Positions 57,843 to 64,000 of a DNA stretch of 64,000 nt are shown here, piece by piece. The translations under genes were made by a program, and so were the position numbers. The stretch lies in NCBI RefSeq assembly GCF_900188255.1, contig NZ_FZNS01000006.1:332572-396571 (forward strand), in the 5' to 3' direction. How positions within the stretch are numbered: position 1 is the first letter of the stretch; every line of letters begins with the position of its first letter. This stretch comes from Hymenobacter mucosus (GTDB lineage Bacteria > Bacteroidota > Bacteroidia > Cytophagales > Hymenobacteraceae). The notes below the pieces were generated by a model. That model ran no database searches, was not told the DNA's origin, and saw nothing but the letters and a program-made list of their open reading frames with translations.

Positions 57843-57916
57843 GCTTTCCCCCCGGCTTAAAAGGGAAGTTGGCGCATTATGCGCTGGCTTCCCTTTACGG
57901 GTTTCTGGTGGAAAGC
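57843..57916 (+). promoter_or_regulatory. long foldback in the leader of the RNase E/G gene
   Basis: GCTTTCC (57843-57849) pairs with GGAAAGC (57910-57916). Inside, a 17-bp stem (AAAGGGAAGTTGGCGCA with TGCGCTGGCTTCCCTTT, three G-T wobbles) closes on a TTA loop. No T tract follows. It may be a regulatory 5' UTR of the RNase gene or a 3' end for the small ribosomal gene. Confidence 0.45.
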
Positions 57917-57961
57917 ATCAGCGGCAGCTCTCACGGGAGGCTACTATAACCGCTTAATCCA

Positions 57962-59569
57962 TTGAGTAACGAATTAATCATTAATTCTACTCAGGACGGA
58001 GAACGGATTGCCCTACTACAGGACAAGCGGCTGATCGAATACCATTTCGACCGCAATGACACCGCCTACTCGGTTGGTGACATCTTCCTGGGTACGGTCA
58101 AGAAAGTTATGCCCGGTCTGAACGCCGCGTTCATTGACATTGGGTATCAAAAAGATGCCTTTTTACACTACGGCGACTTGGGGGAGAGCTTCCCCTCGCT
58201 AACGAAGTGGGTAAAAGGCGTACAATCGCAGAAAATTCCCGTTGGGCCCCTAAAAACATTCCAGTTTGATGGGCCGCTCGACAAAGTCGGTAAAATCGAC
58301 AGCACCCTGAAGAAGGGCCAGCAACTGCTGGTTCAAATCATTAAGGAGCCTATTTCTACCAAAGGTCCGCGCCTATCAACGGATATTTCCATGGCGGGCC
58401 GTTACTTGGTACTGGTTCCTTTCTCTAATGTCATCAGCGTATCTAAGAAGATTGTTAGCAAGACGGAGCGGGAGCGGCTCAAGCGCCTCATTGCCTCCAT
58501 CAAGCCCGACAACTTTGGTGTCATTATCCGAACTGTAGCCGAAGGGCGTGAGGTAGCGGAGCTTGACAAGGATATGCAGAGCATGGTGGATAAGTGGGAT
58601 ACACTCTTCCAGAATCTGCGTAAGGCCAAGCCAAACGACAAGATACTTGGAGAGTTGGGCCGTACTAGCTCCATGTTGCGTGACATGCTCAACGAGTCGT
58701 TTGATGCCATTACGGTAGATTCGACGCCCATGTACGAAGAAATGCGGAATTACCTGCAGCAGATTGCGCCCGACAAGCTCGGCCTGCTGAAGCTACATTC
58801 CGGCAAAGTAAAGGTCTTCGAGCATCTGGGTATCGAAAAGCAGCTTAAAACGCTGTTTGGTAAAACCGTAACGGTACCCGGCGGCGGATATCTGGTTATT
58901 GAGCACACAGAAGCCCTGCACGTTATCGACGTTAATTCAGGCAACAAGAGCAATCAGGAAGGCGACCAAGAGGCCACAGCCCTGCACGTGAACCTCGCGG
59001 CTGCCAAAGAAGTAGCCCGCCAGCTTCGGCTGCGCGACATGGGCGGTATCATCGTCGTCGATTTCATCGATATGAAGTCGGGCGAGAGCCGCAAGAAGGT
59101 AGAAGATACGGTGCACAGCATTATGAAGCTGGACAAAGCCCGGTATACTATTCTGCCAATCACCAAGTTTGGTTTGCTTCAGATTACCCGGCAGCGTGTG
59201 CGGCCGGCCGAAGCCATTGTCACCGGCGAGGTATGCCCCACCTGCGGTGGCACGGGCAAGATTTCAGCTTCCATCCTTGTGACGGACGAAATCGACAACA
59301 GCATTGAAGACCTACTGATTACGCAAAATCAGTCAGGCATTACGCTTTACGTACATCCCTTCTTACATGCTTACTACACTAAAGGCTTAGTAAGTCGGCA
59401 AATGAAGTGGTATCTAAAGTATTACAAGTGGGTGAAGGTTACGAAAGACACTAGTCTGGGCTTAACCGAATACCGCATCGAGGACGAGCAAGGCGAGGAA
59501 ATCGAGTTGCACTCTGCCGCTGCGGCCATGAGCCGGTTGCAGGACCGGGAAATAGAAATAACTGACTGA
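57962..59569 (+). CDS. rng: ribonuclease E/G family protein
   Basis: 535-residue endoribonuclease processing rRNA and decaying mRNA. The start is TTG (MSNELIINSTQDGERIALLQ); no ATG is available. Domains: N-terminal S1 region (about 35-130, YSVGDIFLGTVKKVMPGLNA, GYQKDAFLHY), catalytic DNase I-like core with DVNSGNKSNQ and VDFIDMKSGESRKK supplying metal-binding Asp residues, and the zinc-link EVCPTCGGTGKI (about residues 422-433). Ends without the RNase E scaffold, so it is RNase G-like. A strong foldback lies upstream. Confidence 0.94.
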   Translation: MSNELIINSTQDGERIALLQDKRLIEYHFDRNDTAYSVGDIFLGTVKKVMPGLNAAFIDIGYQKDAFLHYGDLGESFPSLTKWVKGVQSQKIPVGPLKTFQFDGPLDKVGKIDSTLKKGQQLLVQIIKEPISTKGPRLSTDISMAGRYLVLVPFSNVISVSKKIVSKTERERLKRLIASIKPDNFGVIIRTVAEGREVAELDKDMQSMVDKWDTLFQNLRKAKPNDKILGELGRTSSMLRDMLNESFDAITVDSTPMYEEMRNYLQQIAPDKLGLLKLHSGKVKVFEHLGIEKQLKTLFGKTVTVPGGGYLVIEHTEALHVIDVNSGNKSNQEGDQEATALHVNLAAAKEVARQLRLRDMGGIIVVDFIDMKSGESRKKVEDTVHSIMKLDKARYTILPITKFGLLQITRQRVRPAEAIVTGEVCPTCGGTGKISASILVTDEIDNSIEDLLITQNQSGITLYVHPFLHAYYTKGLVSRQMKWYLKYYKWVKVTKDTSLGLTEYRIEDEQGEEIELHSAAAAMSRLQDREIEITD

Positions 59570-59610
59570 CGGATTTTTTCTGCGAGAAAACTCCTCCTGA
59601 TAGAAGAGAG

Positions 59611-59643
59611 GCCCGGACTACAGGTAGTAGCCCGGGCTTTTTT
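59611..59643 (+). terminator. terminator after the RNase E/G gene
   Basis: GCCCGG-CTAC and GTAG-CCGGGC pair with one A-C mismatch around AGGTA, followed by a seven-T run. It lies about 40 bases past the stop. Confidence 0.7.
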
Positions 59644-59785
59644 ATGCAAGCAGCCAGTGACTAAGCACAGCTTTAGCCGTTAAAAGCACCCATTGAATGG
59701 GTAGAAAGGTCCATTTAGCCAGATGTCTGACCTTTTAGTAAGTGAAAACGTATTTTCGAGGCTGTCTTTATGGTAGCTCTCACGC

Positions 59786-62110
59786 ATGCAATTTCCTGTT
59801 CCTACTATCTTATCAGATCTGCCATCAGAATTAGCGCAAGCTCAGCAGCGTATTCAAGATCTGGAACAGGCCTTGCACCTTGCCAATGCGCAGAGTGAAA
59901 CAGTAGGCCAACGCCTAAGTCAGCTGGTAGACCACCTGCAAGAAGGGGTGATGCTGACAAATGAGAAAGGTATTATCGTGTTGCTTAATGAGCAGTTTTG
60001 CTTGCTATGGAAATTGCCAACACGGGCTGTCTATTGGCACGGTCGGTCTTGGCAGGAGCTAGGTGCGGCTGCCAGGCCATTAGCCGCTGATCCAGTTGCA
60101 TTCGAGCACCGTCTGCAGGAATGCAGGGCCCAAGGAGAAGCTGCTTTTAACGAACCCATTTTCTTGGCGGACGGACGCGTGTTGGAGCGGGATTTTGTCC
60201 CGATACAAGACCCCGGCACTCCGGCAGTATTGCTGGTGCGACTACGTGATATAACTGAGTACTATAGCGTTACAGAACAGCTTCGGGCCGTTGCCAGCAT
60301 TCCTGGTCAGAACCCTAATCCTATCTTTCGGTTCGATACAGCCGGGGAAGTACTTTATAGGAACACTGCCGCCACTGTTTTATCTGAGCCTTTGTTGGGT
60401 CCGGAGCAGGAGAATTTGTTGCAGCAGCTGCAACGCTTGGCAATGGATGCTTTGGCTGCTAAGGAGGTCAAGCAAGTGGACTTGGCAGTAGCCACGGGGT
60501 ACTACACGGCTTTCGTAGTACCTATTGAAAAGGAAGGATACGCTAACCTCTACCTAGCCAATATTACCACGCGCATTCTGGCCGAACAGGAAATGCAGCA
60601 GGCTAGGTTAGAGGCCGAGGCTGCGGTGCAGGCCCGGGAAAACTTCTTAGCCAATATGAGTCATGAAATTCGCACGCCCATGAATGGCGTGCTGGGTATG
60701 GCTGGGCAACTAGGAAAAACTCGCCTCGACGCTCGTCAGCAGGAGTTCCTGCGCATTATCCGAAGCTCGGGCCAGCATCTACTGAATATTATTAATGACG
60801 TGCTGGATATGGCCAAAATTACTTCGGGTAAGCTAGAATTCGAACAAACAGCTTTTAACCTCTGCGACTCGATAAGTTCCGCGCTACAGCCGTTAGTTAT
60901 GCAAGCCCTTGAGAAGGGGCTGACTGTAGAAGGCACGCCGCTCCGTGATTCTTGCCCGTTGCCCTGGGTGCTGGGCGACCCATACCGTATAAATCAAATT
61001 CTGATTAATCTGATGGCCAACGCCGTGAAGTTCACGGAGCCAGGCGGTCGGATTACAGTAATCGGTAAGCAGATTGCTACCAGCACGGACACGCTGACGG
61101 TGGAGTTCAGTGTGACCGATACGGGAGTGGGTATTCCGCTGGATCAGCAGGCGCGCATCTTTGAAGGATTTACTCAGGCCTACTCTGATACTACCCGACG
61201 CTTCGGGGGTACAGGACTAGGGCTAAGCATTTCACGCGCTATTGTGGAGCAGCTAGGGGGCACCCTAACGGTAGAAAGTGAGGTAGGACGCGGTAGCACG
61301 TTCCAATTTACCCTCACGCTCCCACGCACGCACGCAGTACCCACTTCGACTCTAGCGCCCGCATTCGATACCGGGGCTTTGCAGGGCCGCCGAGTACTAC
61401 TGGTTGAAGACAATGAAATCAACCGGGATGTAGCACGCATGCTACTAGAAGAGTGGGGCGTAGTAGTAGACGAAGCAGAAAATGGACAGCAGGGTCTCGA
61501 CCTGTTCAATCAGCATCACTATGATGTAGTGCTAATGGACATTCAGATGCCCGGGATGAGTGGTTTAGAAGCGACGGCAGCTATTCGCCAGCTGCCCGAC
61601 CGTAAGCGGGCCAATGTGCCAATTTTGGCTCTTACTGCTAACGCGTTTCGGGCTGATAATGTGCGCTACCTTGCAGCAGGTATGAATGCGTGCCTGACTA
61701 AACCATTTGAGGAGGCGGAGCTGTATCAGCAGATAGAACGCTTGCTCAAGCAGGCGGTTTCCGTCGTTGAGCCCAGCTATGATCTTACCAAGCTACGTGC
61801 GCTGTCCCATGGTCGCGACGCGTTCGTGGGGAAGATTATTCGCTCTTTTCTAAATAATATGCCCACCAGTATTGCGAAGGTAGAAGCTGCGGCGGCTACT
61901 CACGACTGGCCGCGAGTGGCGGAGCTAGTGCACCACATCAAACCAAGCCTGGAGTCGCTTGGTATACACAATGTGAGTGCCGCAGTGCGTCAGCTAGAAC
62001 AGGGACCGAATGGGGCCGAAGCAGAGCAGCTACCTTTGCCGGAAGCAGTAGCGCGACTGGTAGCGCAAGTGAACCGGGCATTGCAGGAACTGCCGCAGGA
62101 GCTATCCTAA
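59786..62110 (+). CDS. hybrid sensor histidine kinase/response regulator with HPt domain
   Basis: 774 residues with no membrane helix, so a cytoplasmic sensor. Domain order: coiled-coil start (15-45), PAS (about 45-165), second PAS-like region (165-265), HisKA with H293 in NMSHEIRTPMNGVLG, HATPase (395-515: NLMANAVKFTEPG, DTGVGIP, GGTGLGLSISRAIVEQLGG), receiver (535-655: D585 in VLMDIQMPG) and an HPt domain (about 675-770; H717 in LVHHIKPSLESLG). A complete phosphorelay in one chain. The cognate output regulator may be the convergently transcribed LytTR protein, although phosphotransfer is only inferred from proximity. The signal is unknown. Confidence 0.93.
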   Translation: MQFPVPTILSDLPSELAQAQQRIQDLEQALHLANAQSETVGQRLSQLVDHLQEGVMLTNEKGIIVLLNEQFCLLWKLPTRAVYWHGRSWQELGAAARPLAADPVAFEHRLQECRAQGEAAFNEPIFLADGRVLERDFVPIQDPGTPAVLLVRLRDITEYYSVTEQLRAVASIPGQNPNPIFRFDTAGEVLYRNTAATVLSEPLLGPEQENLLQQLQRLAMDALAAKEVKQVDLAVATGYYTAFVVPIEKEGYANLYLANITTRILAEQEMQQARLEAEAAVQARENFLANMSHEIRTPMNGVLGMAGQLGKTRLDARQQEFLRIIRSSGQHLLNIINDVLDMAKITSGKLEFEQTAFNLCDSISSALQPLVMQALEKGLTVEGTPLRDSCPLPWVLGDPYRINQILINLMANAVKFTEPGGRITVIGKQIATSTDTLTVEFSVTDTGVGIPLDQQARIFEGFTQAYSDTTRRFGGTGLGLSISRAIVEQLGGTLTVESEVGRGSTFQFTLTLPRTHAVPTSTLAPAFDTGALQGRRVLLVEDNEINRDVARMLLEEWGVVVDEAENGQQGLDLFNQHHYDVVLMDIQMPGMSGLEATAAIRQLPDRKRANVPILALTANAFRADNVRYLAAGMNACLTKPFEEAELYQQIERLLKQAVSVVEPSYDLTKLRALSHGRDAFVGKIIRSFLNNMPTSIAKVEAAAATHDWPRVAELVHHIKPSLESLGIHNVSAAVRQLEQGPNGAEAEQLPLPEAVARLVAQVNRALQELPQELS

Positions 62111-62138
62111 AGTTCTAGCCAACAGGCAAAGCCAACTC

Positions 62139-62846
62139 CTATAGTTCACGTAAGCTTTGGTAAAAGGCTTCTTGGTATGATTTACCAATTGGCACTGCGT
62201 AAGGGCCAAGCTTCAGCGTATTGTCTTCAATGGCATCAATACGCTGGGTATTGATGATGTAGCTACGGTGTACGCGCACGAAATGGGCAAAAGGCAACCG
62301 CTCGGTAATAGCTTTGAGCGTAAGGTACACAATGTGCTTTTGAGCTTTTGTAACGATGATAGAGTACGTCGATAGTGCTTCGATGTAGTAGACATCGTTG
62401 AAATCGAGGCGCACCATACGGGTGCCTACCTTCACAAATAACTCGGTGCTAACGGGCTCTGGTTGGGGTGCTACTTTTACGCTGCGCTGCTCTAGCACAC
62501 GCTTAATTGCCTGCGTGAAACGCGAAAATTCAACTGGCTTTACTAAGTAGTCGGCGGCGCGAAGCTCGAAAGCGTCTACTGCAAATTCTCGGTGCGTAGT
62601 AACTACAATAACCGTTACTTCTGAAGGAATCAGACGTGCCAACTCCAGACCGGAGAGATGAGGCATCTCAATATCAAGTAATAAGATATCGGCACGGCCG
62701 CCTTGGCGGAAGTATTGCAGCGTTTCTAGACTTCCTGGTAGGGAAGCGGCTAACACCAACTCGGGAGTTAGTTCCACCATATGTTCTAGGGTTAAACGGT
62801 TGATTTCATTGTCATCAACAATGATACAAACAGCGGGTGTGGACAT
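62139..62846 (-). CDS. LytTR-family response regulator
   Basis: 235 residues: receiver domain (1-125) with acidic pocket D11-D12, phosphoacceptor D58 in ILLLDIEMPHLSG, and K near LVKPVEF, followed by a LytTR DNA-binding domain (about 140-235: VKVGTRMVRLDFNDVYYIEA, THFVRVHRSYIIN-like FVRVHRSYIINTQRIDAIED, and VPIGKSYQEAF). LytTR regulators bind short direct repeats with bending. It faces the hybrid kinase with only 28 bases between stops, suggesting a paired system although the genes are convergent. The ATG at 62846 is chosen. Confidence 0.9.
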   Translation of the reverse strand: MSTPAVCIIVDDNEINRLTLEHMVELTPELVLAASLPGSLETLQYFRQGGRADILLLDIEMPHLSGLELARLIPSEVTVIVVTTHREFAVDAFELRAADYLVKPVEFSRFTQAIKRVLEQRSVKVAPQPEPVSTELFVKVGTRMVRLDFNDVYYIEALSTYSIIVTKAQKHIVYLTLKAITERLPFAHFVRVHRSYIINTQRIDAIEDNTLKLGPYAVPIGKSYQEAFYQSLREL

Positions 62847-63291
62847 GAAACTAGTGCGCAAAACGATCTAACTCTGAAAGCACATAGACATCCTAGTTTC
62901 CCGAATCGAGACAGAAAGGAGGTTTACAGGCAATTCTTTACGAACCTAATTCTAAAATGTGGAAAGCTCAACAATACTCGGCGAGATACTCAAAATGCCA
63001 AGTAAACTAGCGGTGGCTCACCTACAAGTCAACGATATATTATCTTTTATCCTACCATAAGAAACTGCCAAGGAGCCATGCGATACTGATTCGTTCTTGA
63101 GGTAAGTGCTACTATGAGATAGCGCGATGCGGTGAATACGTAGAGTAACCCGCCTACTAGACAGAAAACCTGTGGGTTAAGAAAGAGAAACTTGCTGTTA
63201 GGCCAAATAGCTAGGGGGTAGGGGGCAAGGCAAGTACGTTTGCAATATCCTGTTACGGATACTGTTTCTGCTCCTCTACACCTTGCGCAAA

Positions 63292-63696
63292 ATGAAGTTC
63301 TCCTATTGTTTGCTACTAGCTGGCTTGATGCTAAGCGGTAGTAGCCAGGCGTTGCCCCGACATCATAATCGTCAGTTGATCGGAGCCGACCACGAGCTAC
63401 CTGAGCCCGTAGGCTATAGTGCTTTGCTTAATGCGCAAACACACTGCCTGACAGGCTATTTAACTAAGGCCCTGCACCTCACTCACTGGCAACGTGCGGC
63501 TGTGCGGCGGATTGCTCACGAGCAGATGCAGCAGTTGCTTTTACAGAATACATCAGACTTGACGGTACTTCCCTTGGATGATATTATGCTTCAGGTTCTA
63601 AATCCCGAGCAGTACAGTCTCTTTCAGCGGCTGCCATCTTACGCTTGGGTAGTAAGGCCCGCTTCTACATTTGAAAACCAAGTGGCCAAGCACTAA
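63292..63696 (+). CDS. small secreted protein of unknown function
   Basis: 134 residues with a signal peptide (1-20, LAGLMLSGSSQA). The mature part is helical and contains LTKALHLTHWQRAAVRRIAH and DIMLQVLNPEQYSLFQRLPS, which resemble the LTxxQ pattern of Spy/CpxP-type periplasmic proteins, but too weakly to assign. The ATG at 63292 is preferred to an upstream TTG. The 62847-63291 gap of about 445 bases before it shows only A/T-rich sequence and no feature I can support. Confidence 0.6.
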   Translation: MKFSYCLLLAGLMLSGSSQALPRHHNRQLIGADHELPEPVGYSALLNAQTHCLTGYLTKALHLTHWQRAAVRRIAHEQMQQLLLQNTSDLTVLPLDDIMLQVLNPEQYSLFQRLPSYAWVVRPASTFENQVAKH

Positions 63697-63708
63697 AACG
63701 GTTGTTGC

Positions 63709-63879
63709 ATGCCTATACGAATAGTCTTTGGCCTGTTGCAGTTTCTGCTGTTGGCTACAATTTGCTTTGCTGGCGCCTACCATCTCACTCGACGGCCTCA
63801 GTCCGTTGCGGCCCCCAGAACTATTATGGTGGCACCCGGGGTAGAGGAACACACCCTGAGCATGTTGCCCTCGAATTAA
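63709..63879 (+). CDS. possible small single-helix membrane protein
   Basis: 56 residues: MPIRIVFGLLQFLLLATICF forms a hydrophobic N-terminal helix, followed by AGAYHLTRRPQSVAAPRTIM and a short polar tail. It begins 12 bases after the previous stop and could be cotranscribed. No family is recognised. A longer frame on the same strand (63702-63977) lacks a membrane or signal segment and is less likely. Bases 63880-64000 hold nothing else I can support. Confidence 0.4.
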   Translation: MPIRIVFGLLQFLLLATICFAGAYHLTRRPQSVAAPRTIMVAPGVEEHTLSMLPSN

Positions 63880-64000
63880 ACGTGCTGAAGTTGTGCCCTT
63901 ACCAACCCTTGTATGATTACAGTGCCTTTCGTAGAAGGGTAGCCAGAAAAGGAAACGAGGTCACCAACTATCCCTAAATGCGGGGCTTCGGCCCTGACAT

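Noticed and set aside
63702..63977. 91-codon frame at the right edge
   Set aside because: It starts with TTG, lacks a hydrophobic segment and competes with the 56-codon frame at 63709, which has a signal or anchor sequence directly after the preceding gene.
1..64000. CRISPR arrays, insertion sequences, integrases, phage genes, toxin-antitoxin or defence operons
   Set aside because: No regularly spaced direct repeats, transposase or integrase motifs, or defence-type domains were seen on either strand. MazG at 24319 is the housekeeping two-domain form, not part of a toxin-antitoxin pair.

Overview
This 64 kb window looks like chromosome from a member of Bacteroidota, order Cytophagales, most like Hymenobacter (inference from gene content, no database search was run). 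Pointers are a gliding-motility lipoprotein GldD, a protein with a type IX secretion (T9SS) C-terminal sorting domain, the ExbB-ExbD-ExbD-TonB-TonB cluster with a PstS-like protein and a TPR protein, the nadK-DUF6089-uppS-bamA-skp-skp order, TAnnTTTG-like -7 promoter boxes, and start codons that lack a strong Shine-Dalgarno sequence. I see no phage, transposase, CRISPR array, rRNA, tRNA or recognisable defence system. It is mostly core genome.

Layout. 1-5.8 kb: mnmH and pdxJ (minus), then a plus-strand series (membrane protein, YqeY-like, CvpA, TrpG/PabA-like amidotransferase, alpha/beta hydrolase). 5.9-16.9 kb: an envelope-biogenesis run: CBS protein, POTRA/barrel protein, NAD kinase, two DUF6089 beta-barrel paralogues, UppS, BamA, two Skp/OmpH chaperones and an RluD-type pseudouridine synthase. 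17-25.2 kb (minus): ExbB, two ExbD, two TonB, a small membrane protein, a PstS-like lipoprotein, a large TPR protein, and upstream mazG. 25.3-34.7 kb: glmM, cysteine desulfurase, a DUF389 protein, a PRC-barrel pair, hemH, era, der and a small lipoprotein. 34.7-37.8 kb (minus): unknown protein, murQ, a cytochrome b5-like protein and an arginase-fold protein. 37.9-47.4 kb: a fatty-acid beta-oxidation region: fadD, a frameshifted lipoprotein gene, a MarR regulator, then fadN-fadA-fadE. 47.4-56.1 kb (minus): T9SS cargo, a secreted unknown, recG, gldD, ssb, mutY. 56.2-64 kb: HU, TPR protein, a 29-residue basic ribosomal-type protein, RNase E/G, a hybrid histidine kinase facing a LytTR response regulator, and two small secreted or membrane proteins.

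How the genes fit together. The fad region should activate fatty acids (FadD) and run the four beta-oxidation steps (FadE, FadN, FadA). A 14-base word shared by the upstream regions of the marR gene and fadE overlaps putative -7 boxes and suggests local control by the MarR protein. The Bam/Skp/UppS/DUF6089 and Exb/TonB groups build and energise the outer membrane; GldD and the sorting-domain protein indicate gliding/T9SS.

The least ordinary signals are non-coding: a perfect 68-bp zero-spacer palindrome after the second DUF6089 gene, a terminator lying inside that gene's signal-peptide codons, a four-stem element between fadN and fadA, a long imperfect foldback after fadA, a 74-nt foldback ahead of the RNase E/G gene, a structured stretch in a divergent promoter region, and several perfect 23-31 bp hairpins beside gene ends. 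I did not find a convincing new multi-gene system.
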